From positions 12,771,001 to 12,835,000 of the forward strand of contig NC_058042.1 of NCBI RefSeq assembly GCF_020085105.1: a DNA stretch of 64,000 nucleotides, given 5' to 3'. The notes beneath the pieces were generated by a model, which saw only the letters and a list, made by a program, of their open reading frames with translations, searched no databases and had not been told where the DNA came from. Shown one piece after another: positions 35,501 to 47,930 of the stretch. This DNA is from Siniperca chuatsi (Eukaryota > Chordata > Actinopteri > Centrarchiformes > Sinipercidae). Made by a program: the position numbers and the translations under genes. Each line of letters opens with the position of its first letter. Within the stretch, counting starts at the first letter, position 1.

Positions 35501-36080
35501 GTACCTAACCCAGCCAAACGTCATTTAATGTTAGTTTATCATGTTTCTCAGTAACGTTAATGGCATGCCCTGCGTTAGTTGCTGTCTTTTAATAGCTAAC
35601 TTCAAATAAATCATGGTCACACCTGAACGCCCATAAAGGACATTAATGTTGAGGGGCAGTGAGTGGTAATAATTCGCATAATGTTGAGAATTTAAAAGGA
35701 AATGTGCCATGTTATACAGCTAATTAGCATGCTTACCTTACAGTTAGCTCCAATGTGGGTTAAGAACACGTTATTTCCTTAACGTTAGTTAACTAGCTAT
35801 AACGTATCAACAGTGAACCAACTGTTAAACTGTTGCCCTGGACCAAAATATGCAACGTTGTTACTGAAAATAACTTTTTTTTTTTTTCCTGGTGCCTTAA
35901 AAAGGGGGCATCTATTCTAACGGCGCTGTTAGCTAACTTTACCCCAATGGTTACGTTGTCCATTTAATATGACGTTAGCTTTAGCTTGCTGGCCGAAGTT
36001 AGCAGTTGTGTATGTCTGTGTGCTACTACAAAAGCTAATGAAAAATCTTACCTGCCCGTCATCCCAGCCACCCCCAGCAT
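29399..36080 (-). CDS. lims1: LIM and senescent cell antigen-like domain protein 1 (PINCH1)
   Basis: This is an adaptor of five LIM zinc fingers. In the family it binds integrin-linked kinase through LIM1 and parvin indirectly, forming the ILK-PINCH-parvin complex at focal adhesions. Exons in gene order: 36080-36052, 35006-34850, 34714-34648, 33574-33454, 33244-33095, 32931-32781, 31589-31497, 31321-31273, 31144-31069, then either 30815-30677 or 29513-29399. All junctions are GT-AG and phases agree throughout. It starts MLGVAGMTG, as in one known LIMS1 isoform. LIM1 begins CERCKSGF; later fingers show [24 protein letters not shown] and CEKPFLGH. The product is 343 or 335 residues depending on the last exon; human PINCH1 is about 325. 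There is no lesion. Intron repeats include MITEs at 33994-34176 and 29849-30436. Conserved vertebrate 5' alternative exons could also exist but I did not see them. Confidence 0.95.
29849..30436. mobile_element. GGGCTGCAACTAAC-family MITE in lims1, carrying a nested MITE
   Basis: Ends GTAGAGCTAAAACAACTCAC (left) and ATAATCGTTAGGTGGAGCCC (right) with the family's AT-rich ATTAATCGA blocks. Internal AAGCAAAAATGCCAAA and ACTGAATGTCTTTGGGTTTT match the family. A second element is inserted at about 29910-30180. Lies between the two alternative last exons of lims1. Confidence 0.65.
29910..30180. mobile_element. Nested MITE with 19-base terminal inverted repeats
   Basis: The left end GTCGCCCTGAGAGCTCAAC (about 29914-29932) is the reverse complement of GTTGAGCTCTCAGGGCCAC (about 30158-30176) at 18 of 19 positions. 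No coding capacity. Probably hAT-like, but target duplications are not clear. Confidence 0.65.
30677..30815 (-). CDS. lims1: lims1 alternative last exon A (proximal)
   Basis: This exon completes the split codon left by the 31144-31069 exon (AA|A) and encodes [20 protein letters not shown], then a Lys/Arg-rich tail ending KKKPAVCL and TAG, 45 residues in all. It finishes LIM5 and gives a longer, strongly basic C-terminus than exon B. The acceptor is ...AACTCAG. The basic tail could act in localisation, but that is inference. AATAAA-type signals for this strand lie at about 30341-30352. Confidence 0.85.
33994..34176. mobile_element. hAT-like MITE in a lims1 intron
   Basis: Begins CAGTGGTTCCCAAACTGGGG and ends GGTTTGGGAACCATTG, inverted copies with one mismatch over about 15 bases. 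183 bases, non-coding. Confidence 0.7.
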
Positions 36081-36260
36081 CACCTCTTAGCACGACAGGT
36101 TTAGAAACGTAGCTAATAAATTCGCTGGGCTACCAAAGTCTTCAGCGGACAGCAGACCCGTCCTGCGCCGTACCGTCCCCTCCCAGCAGAGCCGCACCGT
36201 GCCTGAGCTGGCAGAGGCTTCAGGCCACCCACTTGGGGAGTGTCCAGGGAAGTATAACAA
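36081..36260 (-). promoter_or_regulatory. lims1: lims1 5' UTR and probable CpG-rich promoter
   Basis: The stretch directly upstream of the lims1 start is locally GC- and CpG-richer than its surroundings (for example CGTCCTGCGCCGTACCGTCC at about 36160) and has no TATA box that I can see. It is called from its position next to a first coding exon and from base composition. The transcription start is not determined. Confidence 0.4.
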
Positions 36261-37609
36261 CTCAACTTTCTAAATCTGCTACACCAGACTGTCCTTGACT
36301 GGTCTGGATTTTACAGAGCCTCATCATACTGGATTTCAGACGGGACAGTCCTATACAACAATATGATATATGGGCATATATGGAAAATACATAGATAGTG
36401 TATATGTGAATGTACTGTATCTCTTACCTATATCCAAAATAATGTCGCATATATGCTACTACATATATTTAAAATATGATATGTGTATGGATGTTTCTTA
36501 TATTAGCTAGACATCCATTCACCCAGCCTGCCGACAAATATCCCAATATATGGAAATATTTATATTCTGGCTTAAATGAAGAAAACAAAAGAAAAGAAAA
36601 CACATCTTAGATAATAATATCATTTAATTCTCAAATATTTTGCAAAACAAACTGTCAATTGCCTCCATTATCCTGCCCTGTGGGCTACATAGTTATAATT
36701 GATATGGTAACCTATATACCCATTCATTTTATAATACTTAAAATAACATGTTAGATACATATTTTTATGTTGAATAGATGGGTATATGGGTTTCACACAT
36801 TTCAATATGTACAAAACAAATGTTTCTGCTGTTAGCACATATAGTTTTTAATAATTGTGGAACACAGATATTTGATTAAAATACAGTATATGTCTATATC
36901 TGTAAACATCTATAATCCATTATCATATCCAGTATAAATGTGGGGTGAGTGTGTCAGTCAGTTTAAAACACTTTTCATTAATGAAATGTTTGCCACAAAT
37001 TATGTTTGTCCTGTCCCGAGAAGCCTATTGTAGTTAAGAATTGACCTGACATCACATAGATGCAACATTCCTGTAAATCTAATATCCAGTAGAGGGAGAT
37101 GCCAGTCAAGTATGGACTGTACAGTATATGCCATCACAGTCAAGAGGTCCAGTTAATCAAAACAAGTGTAAACACCTGAGTGGGGGTGTGTAGGTGATAG
37201 AAATGAAACTTTGTTACTGCTAAGTATACAGTACAAAAGAGCTAAAGCCATGTCTATCTTCCACGTAGCATCTCACCCACTAGCCTTCGCTGACAAACCT
37301 ACCAAATTCACACACTATCTCCTTCAAAGTGTCCATGATTTATTACTTGCCCTTCGGGGGTGATGTTCCAGCAGCACGGCTCATGATTTCAATTTTCAGC
37401 TGACTCCAAATTAACACACAAATATAAAGATTTTTTTAAACAATTGAATGACTATTTTGGCAACAAATAAAGACAAGAATGTTCCTGTGATTGTTTCTAC
37501 ATACAAAGCTGTAAGAGGCAATATCCACCGTCTAATAATCTGGTTAATCTGCTACACTTGACAGTACTCATCATCCTATGCGCATTGACGTGATAGTGAG
37601 CAGCTGTAA

Positions 37610-37662
37610 CGAAAGAGTTTCCCCTCTGGGATCAATAAAGTATTTCTTATTCTGATTCTGAG
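37610..37662 (+). repeat. Retroposon 3' tail
   Basis: TTTCCCCTCTGGGATCAATA followed by AAGTATTTCTTATTCTGATT is a 3' tail common to fish LINE/SINE families. The body upstream is not recognisable. Confidence 0.5.
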
Positions 37663-37865
37663 TCCTGTCTGACAATCTTCATAAAACTGTGTTTGGAATA
37701 ATGTGGATTTGAGTAACACCAGCAATCTGACTTCATCAGCTCTTAGTCCGTACCTGAAGTGTTTCCTGTTTAAGAAACATCACTTATTGTCCTCTTAAAT
37801 CTTAAGACTTAAAAATTTAATTAGCTGTGGGTGGAACAGGAGACAGCACTCAAGTTATGTCTTTT

Positions 37866-38010
37866 ATCTGATTTCACTTAATGGAGCTGTGTCCTCACTT
37901 GCTTGTTTTTATGTCCTCATGTTTATTGTTGTTTATATACCTTCTTGGAAAGCACTCTGCTTGGAGGTAAGTGCAGTACAAATAACATTTGTTTGTATTG
38001 TATTACACTC
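37866..38010 (+). repeat. LINE 3'-tail-like relic
   Basis: TTGGAAAGCACTCTGCTTGG followed by GTGCAGTACAAATAAC resembles the AAAGCACTTT...ATAAATAA 3' end of L2-type elements. Weak call by resemblance. Confidence 0.35.
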
Positions 38011-39079
38011 TATTCCCTTTCTCTGTAATGATCCAATTCCCTCACAGGTATGTTTGAAGCTTAATCTAACAATCCAGCCTTTACATGGTAAAATTAAAAT
38101 GAGTTGACTCACTCTATATCCTATGTAGGGGGGCATTTTTCTACTTAGTAACGAGTTATATTTAGCCTATTTTTCACTGTAAACAAATAGCATCTGTACA
38201 TTAAACATAAGATCTTTTGTACAGTGTTTGACTGAAATGTTCTCTGTTAAGATTTAGAGGACAGAGTTTAAGAGCTCTGCAGGAGGCACACAAAAGGTTA
38301 TAGAGAAAAATAAAGAATATAAAGAAAAACATTACCTTTTTGTTGGATCCAGCAAAGTCCAACATCACTCTCAAAACATCTTTGAAAAAAATCTGATTGT
38401 GAATAGGATTTGCATCCTCTCTCACATCGCTGCACTTTGACAGTAATTCAACTAAAGATATGAAAATCATTTTCAAGGTTTTATGGGTTTGTCATTTTTA
38501 CCGGGCATTGTTCACACAATGAAATTATTTGAAGGCAAATACTCCAACACCAAGTCCACTTCACCACATCTGACAGAGAGCTTTCAAATATATATAAAGC
38601 AATCCCTGAATTGAAATCGATCTTGACCTTGGAAAAAAAAATCTTAATGCAAGGTCACACCAGCTTTTATCCACATTATATAAAAGAGCCGTACTTAGGT
38701 CACGTGATGACAACTGAGCAAACTTCATCTGCTGATGAAAACTGAGATGCTTGTAAGTAAGTCTTGAGTTAAGTTTTTTGTCTAATTCCTTGACAAAATT
38801 CTAATCCTTACCTGATTCAAATTTGTCGATATAGAAATGTGAAACAAGCGCATGTAAACGCTGTCAGAAACCTGGATACGCCCTCATCCCAGTTTCTAAT
38901 CATCCTCTGCCATGCGTGTCATCATCTGAAGTTACAGTTACAGTTTTACGAAATGCATTACTAAACTTTGTGGAGAATCTTAGAACAGACAGACAGTCAA
39001 ACTCAGCTCAGCGCTCTTTAGACCTGTTTTGTCTTGAAACAAGATAACTAGCTAAAATAAAAAAAACACTAAAAGTTCA

Positions 39080-41830
39080 GACATGGAATACATATTCAAG
39101 CAGGCATTTTTAATGTGGCTAAGAACTTTACTCAAATATTACATATCTTTGGGAAAAGTACAAGAGGTTACTTTCCAATAAATCTTTTCAGTACAATGCG
39201 GCCTTGTTTAGCTAAAATAAAAAGAACCCACTGTCACTGTACACTCTATAAAAAACTGCAGCCCTTACTCTGCCTATCCTTTCATATTACAATAATCATC
39301 TATAAGCACTGAATACAAATGCAGTTAATATTAACCAGCAGATGGCATGGTTTTATAAATACACAATAAAATGTACTGTAAGTCAGTAAAGGAAGTCCAT
39401 TGGCAGGCCTGGCTGACCTTCAGAAAACATAAATTTAAGACATGGTGGGACCCTATTGGAAGAAACATTAATGTGAAGTAGTAATTTTTTTTCAATTAAC
39501 ATTTGCAAACAAAATACACAAAAAAGGATTAATACAAATCCTGTAAAACAATCATCCATTTTTAACTGAACATAATGATTTACAGGTCTCTTTCATTGCA
39601 CAGTCCAAGGGTGTTATCTTTGAGCACGTGCAACAACATCCTTGATAAGTCCACCTTAACACGTCTTCCAACTATTATTCTTTCACTCTATTGCAACAAA
39701 ACAATAGTGAAATATAAATATTTCATTCTTACACATTCAGTTACATCAACATTCAGCTGCCACACTGTCCTGTCTTCAGACAACTACCTCACTGAGATCA
39801 TGATTTTCATATTTTTATCAATTAGCCTACATAAGAACAGTTGCCACACCCAAATAAGCAACAGATAAAGATGATATAGGATTAAATATAAAGGACCACT
39901 ATCAATTTAAGTTGTACAAATTGACCTTATCCTTGTTGTAGGCCAGCCAGTTGTTTCTGTATGATAGCCTCAGAAACCTATTGCAAAAAGTACAGCAATG
40001 GTCATAATTGTGCAGCCCTGTACTAGCATTTAAATCATCAATCCGTAATTATATTACCATATAACTTTGAGCTAAATACACATACAGAAAAACTGTTTAC
40101 TTGAAGATAGAAAAGATATATTTTGTGTTTGTGAACTGATCATAATTGAAAATATGGGCCTTTTCTCTGCTGTGTTTACAAACACTGCTGATGTTAAACT
40201 TTTAACAGCATCAGAAAAAATTAATAGCTTCAATTATGCCCATGTATTAAAAGACCTATCAATCAATTTGAGACTTCCTCACGGGGCGACCATTTTGTTT
40301 GCAGCTTTCCTCAAAAATATGTTTTACAAATACTAAACCAGAATATATCTTAAAACTATTGACTGTGTAGACTATTAGTGTGGTGGATGATTGTGCTGTT
40401 ATGCAGGTTTGGTCTGGTGACTGTCAATAAACAATTCCACCTGCCAATTTAATTTCTTAGAAATTATTTCCTAAAATATTTGTAAGAATACAAAATAACT
40501 CCATAAACAGCAGGTTAACTACCAAGGGTCACATAGAATTGCCAGATTTACTGACCACTGCCAAAATTGTCCATCATTTGGCTGCAAAATCTGTTAATTT
40601 CATGCTTTAAAGACATTGCAGCTCATCTTGCTAAACTTGGCTCCTTCATTAGAGTAAAAGTGCATCAGTAGGATTCAATAAATGTACAGATATGACTAAA
40701 ATTTCTCCCTCCCATTTGTTTTGCAATATAACTTTGATATTTACAATTACAATAGGAACATGGGTCAGGCAATGCAGAAATATAGCTACTGTACACTAGA
40801 CACAAAAATATGTTCAAACATCACTCTTATATATATACACACACAGTATATACAGACTAAGATGATTATGACCAAAGTAAAATAAGGGCATCACCTTCTC
40901 AAACAGCTGTTTTTAGAAAAAGGGAGATTGAACTGTCTTTAGCTTTAACCATATCAAATCAGAGGACAAAAAAGAGACGAAGTGACTAAGGAACACATTC
41001 AAAGACATCAAATAGAGACACAATGATATGAGGCAGGAGCAAATGACACAACCAGACAAAAACATGTTCAACATGTAATCCTTATGACCGTAGTTTTGTG
41101 ATCAACCACAAGCTTCAATTCAGAAACCTTCCATGACAGTTAAGGACTTAAAATGGTGATCATCCCCATCCAATGCATGTTCTGTGCTTTTTTTACTTGA
41201 AGACTATTTTCTAAATTACCACACTGCCTGACCTCAAAGACTTTTTGCTTTCAGTGTGGTGATGACATTCTGTTGAATGTATCTGCATGTCAAGTAACTA
41301 CTGAAATTAAACTCTGTAACTGTAAAATAATTTCTATTAGGAGGATTTGTACTCATGCCCGCTCATGATATGGCAAAATGTTTATGTTTCTGCCTGCATA
41401 TAATACAGTAAAGACTGGCTGTGCACATACAATAATCCTCACAATTTCCCATTCATTCCCAATAATTCCCATGGAAAAGCGTCACGCCTGAATACTCCTG
41501 AAACACTACGCCTAACCGATCTGCAGAGTGTCTGCCCTTAAGGAAGGGCTCAGAGAACAATGTGCTAAATGTTATGAGTGACAAGACAAATACATTTAGA
41601 TAAAAAATATAGATATAAATCTAAAAATTGTATACATGGCATGGCAGAGTTGGAAAACAATGTTACACGTTTCATCACATAGAAACCAAAAGTGATGCAA
41701 TTTCTTCACGTATTCAGGGAGAAAACCACATATGGTGCCTGGGAAAGGGCGAAAACGTAGGTCTCGAAGTGACACACACACATACTCATACACTCACAAA
41801 AACTTGGACACAACTTCTTTCCCCAGAGCT
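39080..41830 (-). other. fbxl3: Possible fbxl3 3' UTR (no other gene seen)
   Basis: This 2.7-kb stretch follows the fbxl3 stop codon. No conserved protein can be read on either strand; the short open frames in it are AT-rich and resemble nothing I recognise. An ATTAAA-type signal for the minus strand lies near 39105-39112. A long 3' UTR is plausible but rests on position alone. Confidence 0.3.
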
Positions 41831-44800
41831 CTACCAGGTAGGCATCATGTCTGGGAACCAGACACGACCCAAATGCTTTGACACCTCCCAGTGGATATCA
41901 TCCAGCCCATAGCGGTGATCTGGAACCAGTACCTCCTCCATGATGGATAGCTGTGTCAGTCTGTCTCCACACATTTTGACAAACTCCACGAAAGCGCTGC
42001 AGGACACTTCGCACTCGCCCAAGCCGATGGCCGACAGCTGCGTGCAGCGTTGGGCGATGCGGATCAGCTCCTCATCCAGCGGGCGCAGCCCGTTGGCGCA
42101 CACCACTAGCTCGACCAGACGCGGGCAGGTGAGCCCGACGCGGCCCAGCACGTCTTTACTGACGGAGCGTCCGAAGTACAGATGCGTAACAGGGATTTCA
42201 TCGCGGAAGAAAGGGCCGAACTCATCCTCATAGAGGAAGAAGTACATGACCAGATTAAATTTAGGAGAGTGGCGCACCATGGCGTCCCAGCTGCTCTTCT
42301 TGATGGTGTGGAACTGTTGGCCAGGATTCTCACTAATCACGTCGATGCGAAGGTGCTCGAGGTGAACGTGCTTCTCCGAGGAGAGTGCGATGAGAAGTTC
42401 ATCACTCAGCAAATGGTAGTTGAGAGCCAGTTCTCTCAGGCCGTGGCACTGATCAGCCACACACAGGATGCCTGGGATAGAGAGAAAAGTAAATTAACGG
42501 AGACTATAGATCTACACAGCCTGATTAAGGCGAGCACAGAAAAAAAGATGAAGCAATGTTGGCCGAGACTGTAGCTTCCCCGTAGCTTTTAGACTTAAAG
42601 TTGATTTTTTGTAACATTTAGGAAGAGTGATTTATTGAATTGGTGTCTCATTACAGCTTAATAAAAACCTTAAATATCTATATTTAAATATCAGTGTCCC
42701 CTCCCATCTACATTCATGTCTTCCAAGTCACCTCTGCCCAATTCACTCTAATTCACACTAATAAATGTGCTTTAATATTCCTTTTACTTCCACCATTCCC
42801 TCTCAAGTCCAGCTGCTAAAAACATCACAGGCTGATGTTTTAAGCAGCTGATGTTGAACTGATGTTCAATGTCATCAATAATTGTTCTTGATCAATCAAA
42901 TTCTTAACAAAAATTTGTCAATCATTATTTATCCTTAACATCCCTAATATCTATCATCCCTTCTATTTGTCAGTACCTGCAGGCGAAACATGAGGGCAAC
43001 TGCTCATTTTCAGTAGTTTGAGGGTGTCACTGTTATTGGCCACCAGGACTTTGAGGGAGGGGTCATCCACAGGCGTGTCATCGATCTTCAGGGAGGACAG
43101 GGATTTGGAGTTGACAAAAACCACTGTCAGAGCTGAGATAAAGTGAGACTGTTGAATAAAAGAGAGAAACATTTAGTCAGTGCTGGTCTTGACAGCACCA
43201 CTAGTGATCAAAAACTCCACAGGGTACCTTTATATTATAAACATGAATTAAAAAGCATACATGCAAATGTGCAGCCATACTACATTGTTTATAATAATAG
43301 GGTGAGTGCAATGTTTTTAGCTGACAACTTAGACATCTGGAATTATAGACATTCCCACAGGCACTTGGTATTAATCAGACCAGCTACGTCAGAGCTCATA
43401 GCTTTAAACTGATGAACTTTTACATCCAGGGCTCCAGAGTAACTTTTTACATTGATGGCACTGGTGCACCAGCACATAATTTAAGTGCACCCAATAATAT
43501 ATTTTAAGTGTTACCTTTTTCAGGGGGGGGATAATATATAGGCTAATATTTGAAAGAATACATTACAATATTTCACCATTTTAATTCTACTTAATTCTCC
43601 ACCTTATTTATCATACTGCTGACTTTCTTCGTCAGCAGTATGTTTTATGAAGTCGCCCAAACAACACAACTTGCGTTTTGGATTTTTTCACCCGTGAGAG
43701 GGTGCAGATGAGCCGCATGCGGAGGAGGCTTGTTGTTAATGACGTTGCCTATCAAAACGATCGAAACCGACGTGTTGTTGTTGTTGGTGCACCATCTGCA
43801 TCAACAGGTGCACTTACATACTTTAACAAAACAACGGCATAAGTAGGCCTACATTAAACAGGGGACTTTCTCTCTCTGTGTTTCTCTGCAGAGCATGCAC
43901 GATTGTCAGTAAACCACACGGGAGGGGAGGTAGAGCGAGGGGAGATTGGCCACTAATTAATTGATCGCGGATGGCAACGTTTCATTGTTCATTTTTCATC
44001 AGAGCTGCTAAATTTCAGGCGCACTAGTGCAACCAATGAAAATGGTCGCACCCTGGAGCCCTGGTTATATCCCTACAGCTATGTTACAGTTCAGAGAAGT
44101 TCATGTTTGAGTACTGTAACCCTGATAAAGATGTAAAAATGTTGTAATGTTACATTTGTAACAGTAATCTAAAACTTGTGGCACTAGGTGACTGTTAAGA
44201 CAATACAGTATCTAAACTTTAAGCTCTAAGATAATAATAGAAATAATTATCTTGCTGAGGCTTACCTTGGGCAGCTCCATGAAGCTGGGCCTGGCTGTGG
44301 AGATGAGCCCCAGTGTTTTCAAAGAACAATTCACGAGCTGAGAGAGGATGTCGCACGCTGCCTCTGCAGACTCTCTGCTGCTGTCCACCTGAGCAGCATA
44401 GAGAAAGAAAATGAAAATCCAGAGACACTTTAACTTGAACAGACACTTCTCTTCATCACTTTAACCACCCTAACAAAAAACTCAGTTCATACCTTGAAAC
44501 TGACATACTGCAGGTGGTTGGAGTGCCTTTTGATTATCTGTTTGATGAGATCTGGGTGTGTGGCCTTCAGGTACGAGCTGGCTGGCTGGTTCAACTCAAA
44601 CTCAAAGCACCGCCAGAGCTCTGGCATGTGAAAAGCCTGGTGCCATCCCCGGCACACCTGTAGAGACACCAGTAAAATCAAAATCTGATTCAAGTGATCT
44701 GTCCCTCTCAGAAATATTCCCTATAATTGTATTATATCTATTATACAATTTTGAAAATGTCTCAACGCAGCTAACATTGCAAGTGGCCTTCACCGCAGCA

Positions 44801-45391
44801 CAAATGTGCACAATGAGTTGACTTGTTGGAAATAGAAAAACATCAGGTATGAGTGTATGTTTGTGTTTATCCCTCCCTGGTTCATTGTTAAGAGCCCAAC
44901 TGAAAACGGACAAAAGCCATATTGCAACAACAATATTTAATTTGCAGCCTGCCTCATTATGTCATGCAGACCAGGATAAATACTGCAGTCTTAAATAAGA
45001 TCAATAAAAAGAAAATGACAAATGACAGTCCTGCATCAAAGCTAGGAGCCACCCTATCTAACAGTTATGATTAGTGAGTTCTTACAAGCCACCATCTGAC
45101 CATTAAGAATGAAGTAAAAGTTGCTGGTTCAACACAACAAATACTGCTTCCTATGTTGTGACTGATGGCTCATTATTACATGGGTACCTGAGAAGCGTAA
45201 GCCCTATCCAGTAGAGGCAGGTACTGGAAGATGTGGAACAGGATCTCCTGTGGCAGACACTCCCAGCGGGCTCCCTCCTCCTCCATATCTTTCTCCCTCC
45301 TCTGCTTGCGGGACCGTTTAAGAGTCTCCTGAGACCCACTGCTGGTGCCACCTCCATCCTCCTGCTCATTCCCTTGCAGACCTCGTTTCAT
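41831..45391 (-). CDS. fbxl3: F-box/LRR-repeat protein 3 (cryptochrome ubiquitin ligase subunit)
   Basis: This is the substrate receptor of an SCF (SKP1-CUL1-F-box) ubiquitin ligase that targets cryptochromes CRY1/CRY2 in the nucleus, setting circadian period. Coding exons: 45391-45188, 44657-44493, 44388-44266, 43148-42977 and 42471-41831, with consistent phases and 434 residues (human 428). The start [10 protein letters not shown] leads into a low-complexity basic/acidic N-terminus, then the F-box ([40 protein letters not shown]). The leucine-rich repeats follow and include [17 protein letters not shown] and [20 protein letters not shown]. The protein ends PDMMPTW; the terminal Trp is the residue that enters the FAD pocket of CRY2 in the known structure, so function should be conserved. 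An acceptor one base before the ATG implies an upstream non-coding exon. The paralogue FBXL21 is less likely; fbxl3a versus fbxl3b is not resolved. Confidence 0.95.
43427..44063. mobile_element. hAT-like MITE in an fbxl3 intron
   Basis: Starts CAGGGCTCCAGAGT and ends ACCCTGGAGCCCTG: 14-base inverted termini with one mismatch. Flanking octamers TTTACATC and GTTATATC agree at 6 of 8, compatible with an aged 8-base target duplication. 637 bases, CpG-bearing centre, no transposase. Confidence 0.75.
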
Positions 45392-45633
45392 ACTGGGTAA
45401 ACAAAATCCACATGGTTGGGCTGAGTTAACTTAATGGGGAAAGGAACTCTTGATTAGCAGTATTATTTATGCAGGGCCTCTTCATCACCAGACCTGACAT
45501 GCTTGGCAGACTAAATGTTATCCCATTTATCCTATTATTAACAAGCTTGCGGTTCCATGTCTGGTAGGCTGATGCATGCTGACACATATTGAATATATAT
45601 GAGTAAAATGACACATGGTTGTAAAGCTGCAAC

Positions 45634-45895
45634 TATTTACATTATCAGTTAATCTATTAATTATTTTTCAATTCATTTCTTAGCCCATGAAATATTTAAA
45701 ATAATAGAAAGTAATTTAATTCACAGTTATGTGAAACAGAGAATCGACAAGTCCTCACATTTGTGACGACGCTGTAACCAAGAAATGTTAGGTATTATTT
45801 GATAAATGACTTCATGACAATTAACAGATTTTTTTTAATTGTCACTCATTCATTTTCTTAAGACTAAGACTAATCATTTAATCGTTAAAGCACTA
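45634..45895. mobile_element. GGGCTGCAACTAAC-family MITE, diverged
   Basis: Begins AAAGCTGCAACTATTTACAT and ends ACTAATCATTTAATCGTTAA, the same family as 29849-30436 and 55652-55990. Lies in the fbxl3 5' intron. Confidence 0.55.
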
Positions 45896-46986
45896 CATGG
45901 TTGCCACATGAAAACCTACTTTCTACATCAACTAGGGGTACTTGTCAGGCTGTATAATAGATTCATATTAAACATTTATCAATTATATAATACTTTTGTA
46001 TGACACACAATTTGCTATCAAACTTAACATTACCAAGAAATGAACAAGACAGATTTCTCCCTCAGTGATGACTGAAAACAAGGATGGGATGCAGCAATGT
46101 TTTTTTTAAGCTAATACATTGCCGTTTATACCGAGGTATCTAATTTTTATCTCTAGTTTGATTAGGCCGTTGTTATTTAATTCACTGGATCAGCCAAAAA
46201 CTGTTTCTCTATTGATTTTCCACAACATTTGCTATATTACAATATATATCAATATCACAATATAACATTACATATGTCATGACAGACTGTATTCATATCG
46301 AGCAGTCCTTCTACCAACTCTTAAAAAGCAAAATCAATACAGATTAAGTATGTCTAATAATTTGCCTCGTTGTGAATTTGAGTTTTCTGATCTTTTACTA
46401 TATCAGTATTAGTCGCAGTGGTATGATGCTGATTATGATGCATTGCATGTTTATTTGAGAATACCAGATCATGCATGCAAAAATTATACTGACATGTTTT
46501 GGAAGATGGTCGTCTGATTACTTACTCTGTGTATTGCCCAGACCTACCTGACCCACTAGTGTTTAACCTGCAAGGTTGTACAAAAGGAAACTCTTTCCTG
46601 TCAATAACCAGATGTGTTTGAGGGTGTTTCCGCTGGCTCTGTTTACCTGACAATGAAAACATTGTAAAGGAGGACACGCCTCCCTCTGCCTCAACCAACA
46701 TCACCGTCTGATCAGCCTGATGTACAATTCATCAGCTAAAAGTTAGCTTCTGCTGGCGCGTAAATGGCGCAGTGTTGGCGACATTAATGATAACACGGAT
46801 GGTTATCGTTACTTTACAACACAAACCATGGACACATCAAGCTAACCAAGATAAGAGTTAGCTTAGCCGAACCGAGCGTTGCATCTTGCTTACTACCGTA
46901 ACTTACTTAGCAAACAAGTTGTAGTTAATACAAAGTTACATTTAAACACGTGTTTTCAGCAGTTATCGACCCATTCTTCCTCTTAC

Positions 46987-47260
46987 CTGGCTTTCGCCTC
47001 CGTCGGCTGTTTGTCAGAAAAGACGATCACTCAACGTCAACCCAGGACCGACACAAGAAAACTGCGTTCTAGCTGGCCAACCGATCAAACACATTGGACC
47101 ATAGGACAGCACGGTGTGTCGGGAAGTTAGCAAATACTGACTAGAAGCTCATGAAGCTATTTCTTTCGACTGTGTTTTCGTTTTCCGAGCGCCTGACCTA
47201 GTTTCGCTCCACAACTCTGCTTCAGTAGTTTCCCTGTCAGCCAAAGATGGCGTTTGTGTT
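46987..47260 (-). promoter_or_regulatory. fbxl3: Probable fbxl3 non-coding first exon and promoter
   Basis: On the minus strand a consensus donor (GCCAG|GTAAGA) ends at 46987, upstream of the acceptor at 45392. The stretch above it is CpG-richer than its surroundings and holds an AAGATGGCG motif at about 47245, a YY1-type core-promoter element. Together these suggest a 5' UTR exon joined across a 1.6-kb intron. The 5' end of the exon is not visible. Confidence 0.45.
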
Positions 47261-47387
47261 GTTGTGTCGAGCAGTCAGTGGGCCTGGCTGGCCTGCAGTT
47301 ACAGTGACCTGTCGGCAGGGGGAGTCCTTTCACCCAACTGGATGTATTCTCCATAACACTTGATTTAACTCTCAGTTCATGTTACAA

Positions 47388-47922
47388 CAGTGGTGGAAGA
47401 CGTACTCAGGTCTTTAGTCCTAAAAGTACTGATACCACAGTGTAAAAATACTCTGTTACAAGTAAAAGCCCTGCATTCAAAACCTTATTGAAGTATAAAA
47501 GTAGCATCATCAAAATATACTTAAAGTATCAAAAGTACTCATAATGCAGAATGACCCACTTCATAATATATATTTTATTATTGTATTATAATTATTCATA
47601 CATTAATGTGTACATCACTTTAATGTTGAAGCTGGTAAAAGTGGGGCTAGTTTCAAATACTTTTATACTGCTGGGTGGTTTAATCTATTATAATACATAA
47701 TGTATTAGTAGATTTATATTTTGTATTAATCTGAATATGCAAAGTAACTAGTAACTAATGTTGTCAAATAAATGTAGTGGAGTAAAAAGTACAATACTGG
47801 CTTCCAAAATGTAGTGGAGTAGAAGTATAAAGTAGCATAAAATGGAAATACTCAAGTAAAGTACAAGTACCTCAAAATAGTACAGTACTTAAGTAAATGA
47901 ACTTAGTTATATTCCATCACTC
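47388..47922. mobile_element. hAT-like MITE with 8-base target-site duplication
   Basis: Starts CAGTGGTGGAAGACGTACTC and ends TATATTCCATCACTC, inverted termini with two mismatches. Flanks TGTTACAA (47380-47387) and AGTTACAA (47923-47930) match at 7 of 8. The body is rich in AAAGTAC/AAGTA words. 535 bases, just upstream of fbxl3. Confidence 0.8.
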
Positions 47923-47930
47923 AGTTACAA

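Larger units (their letters stand above)
36261..39079. other. Intergenic, no gene recognised
   Basis: Upstream of lims1. AT-rich with TATATGG-type repeats at about 36355-36550. Contains a retroposon tail (37610-37660) and a LINE-tail-like segment (37866-38010). No supported coding frame. Confidence 0.5.

Noticed and set aside
41940-42574. Plus-strand frames over the last fbxl3 exon
   Set aside because: Antisense shadows of a strongly conserved minus-strand coding exon.
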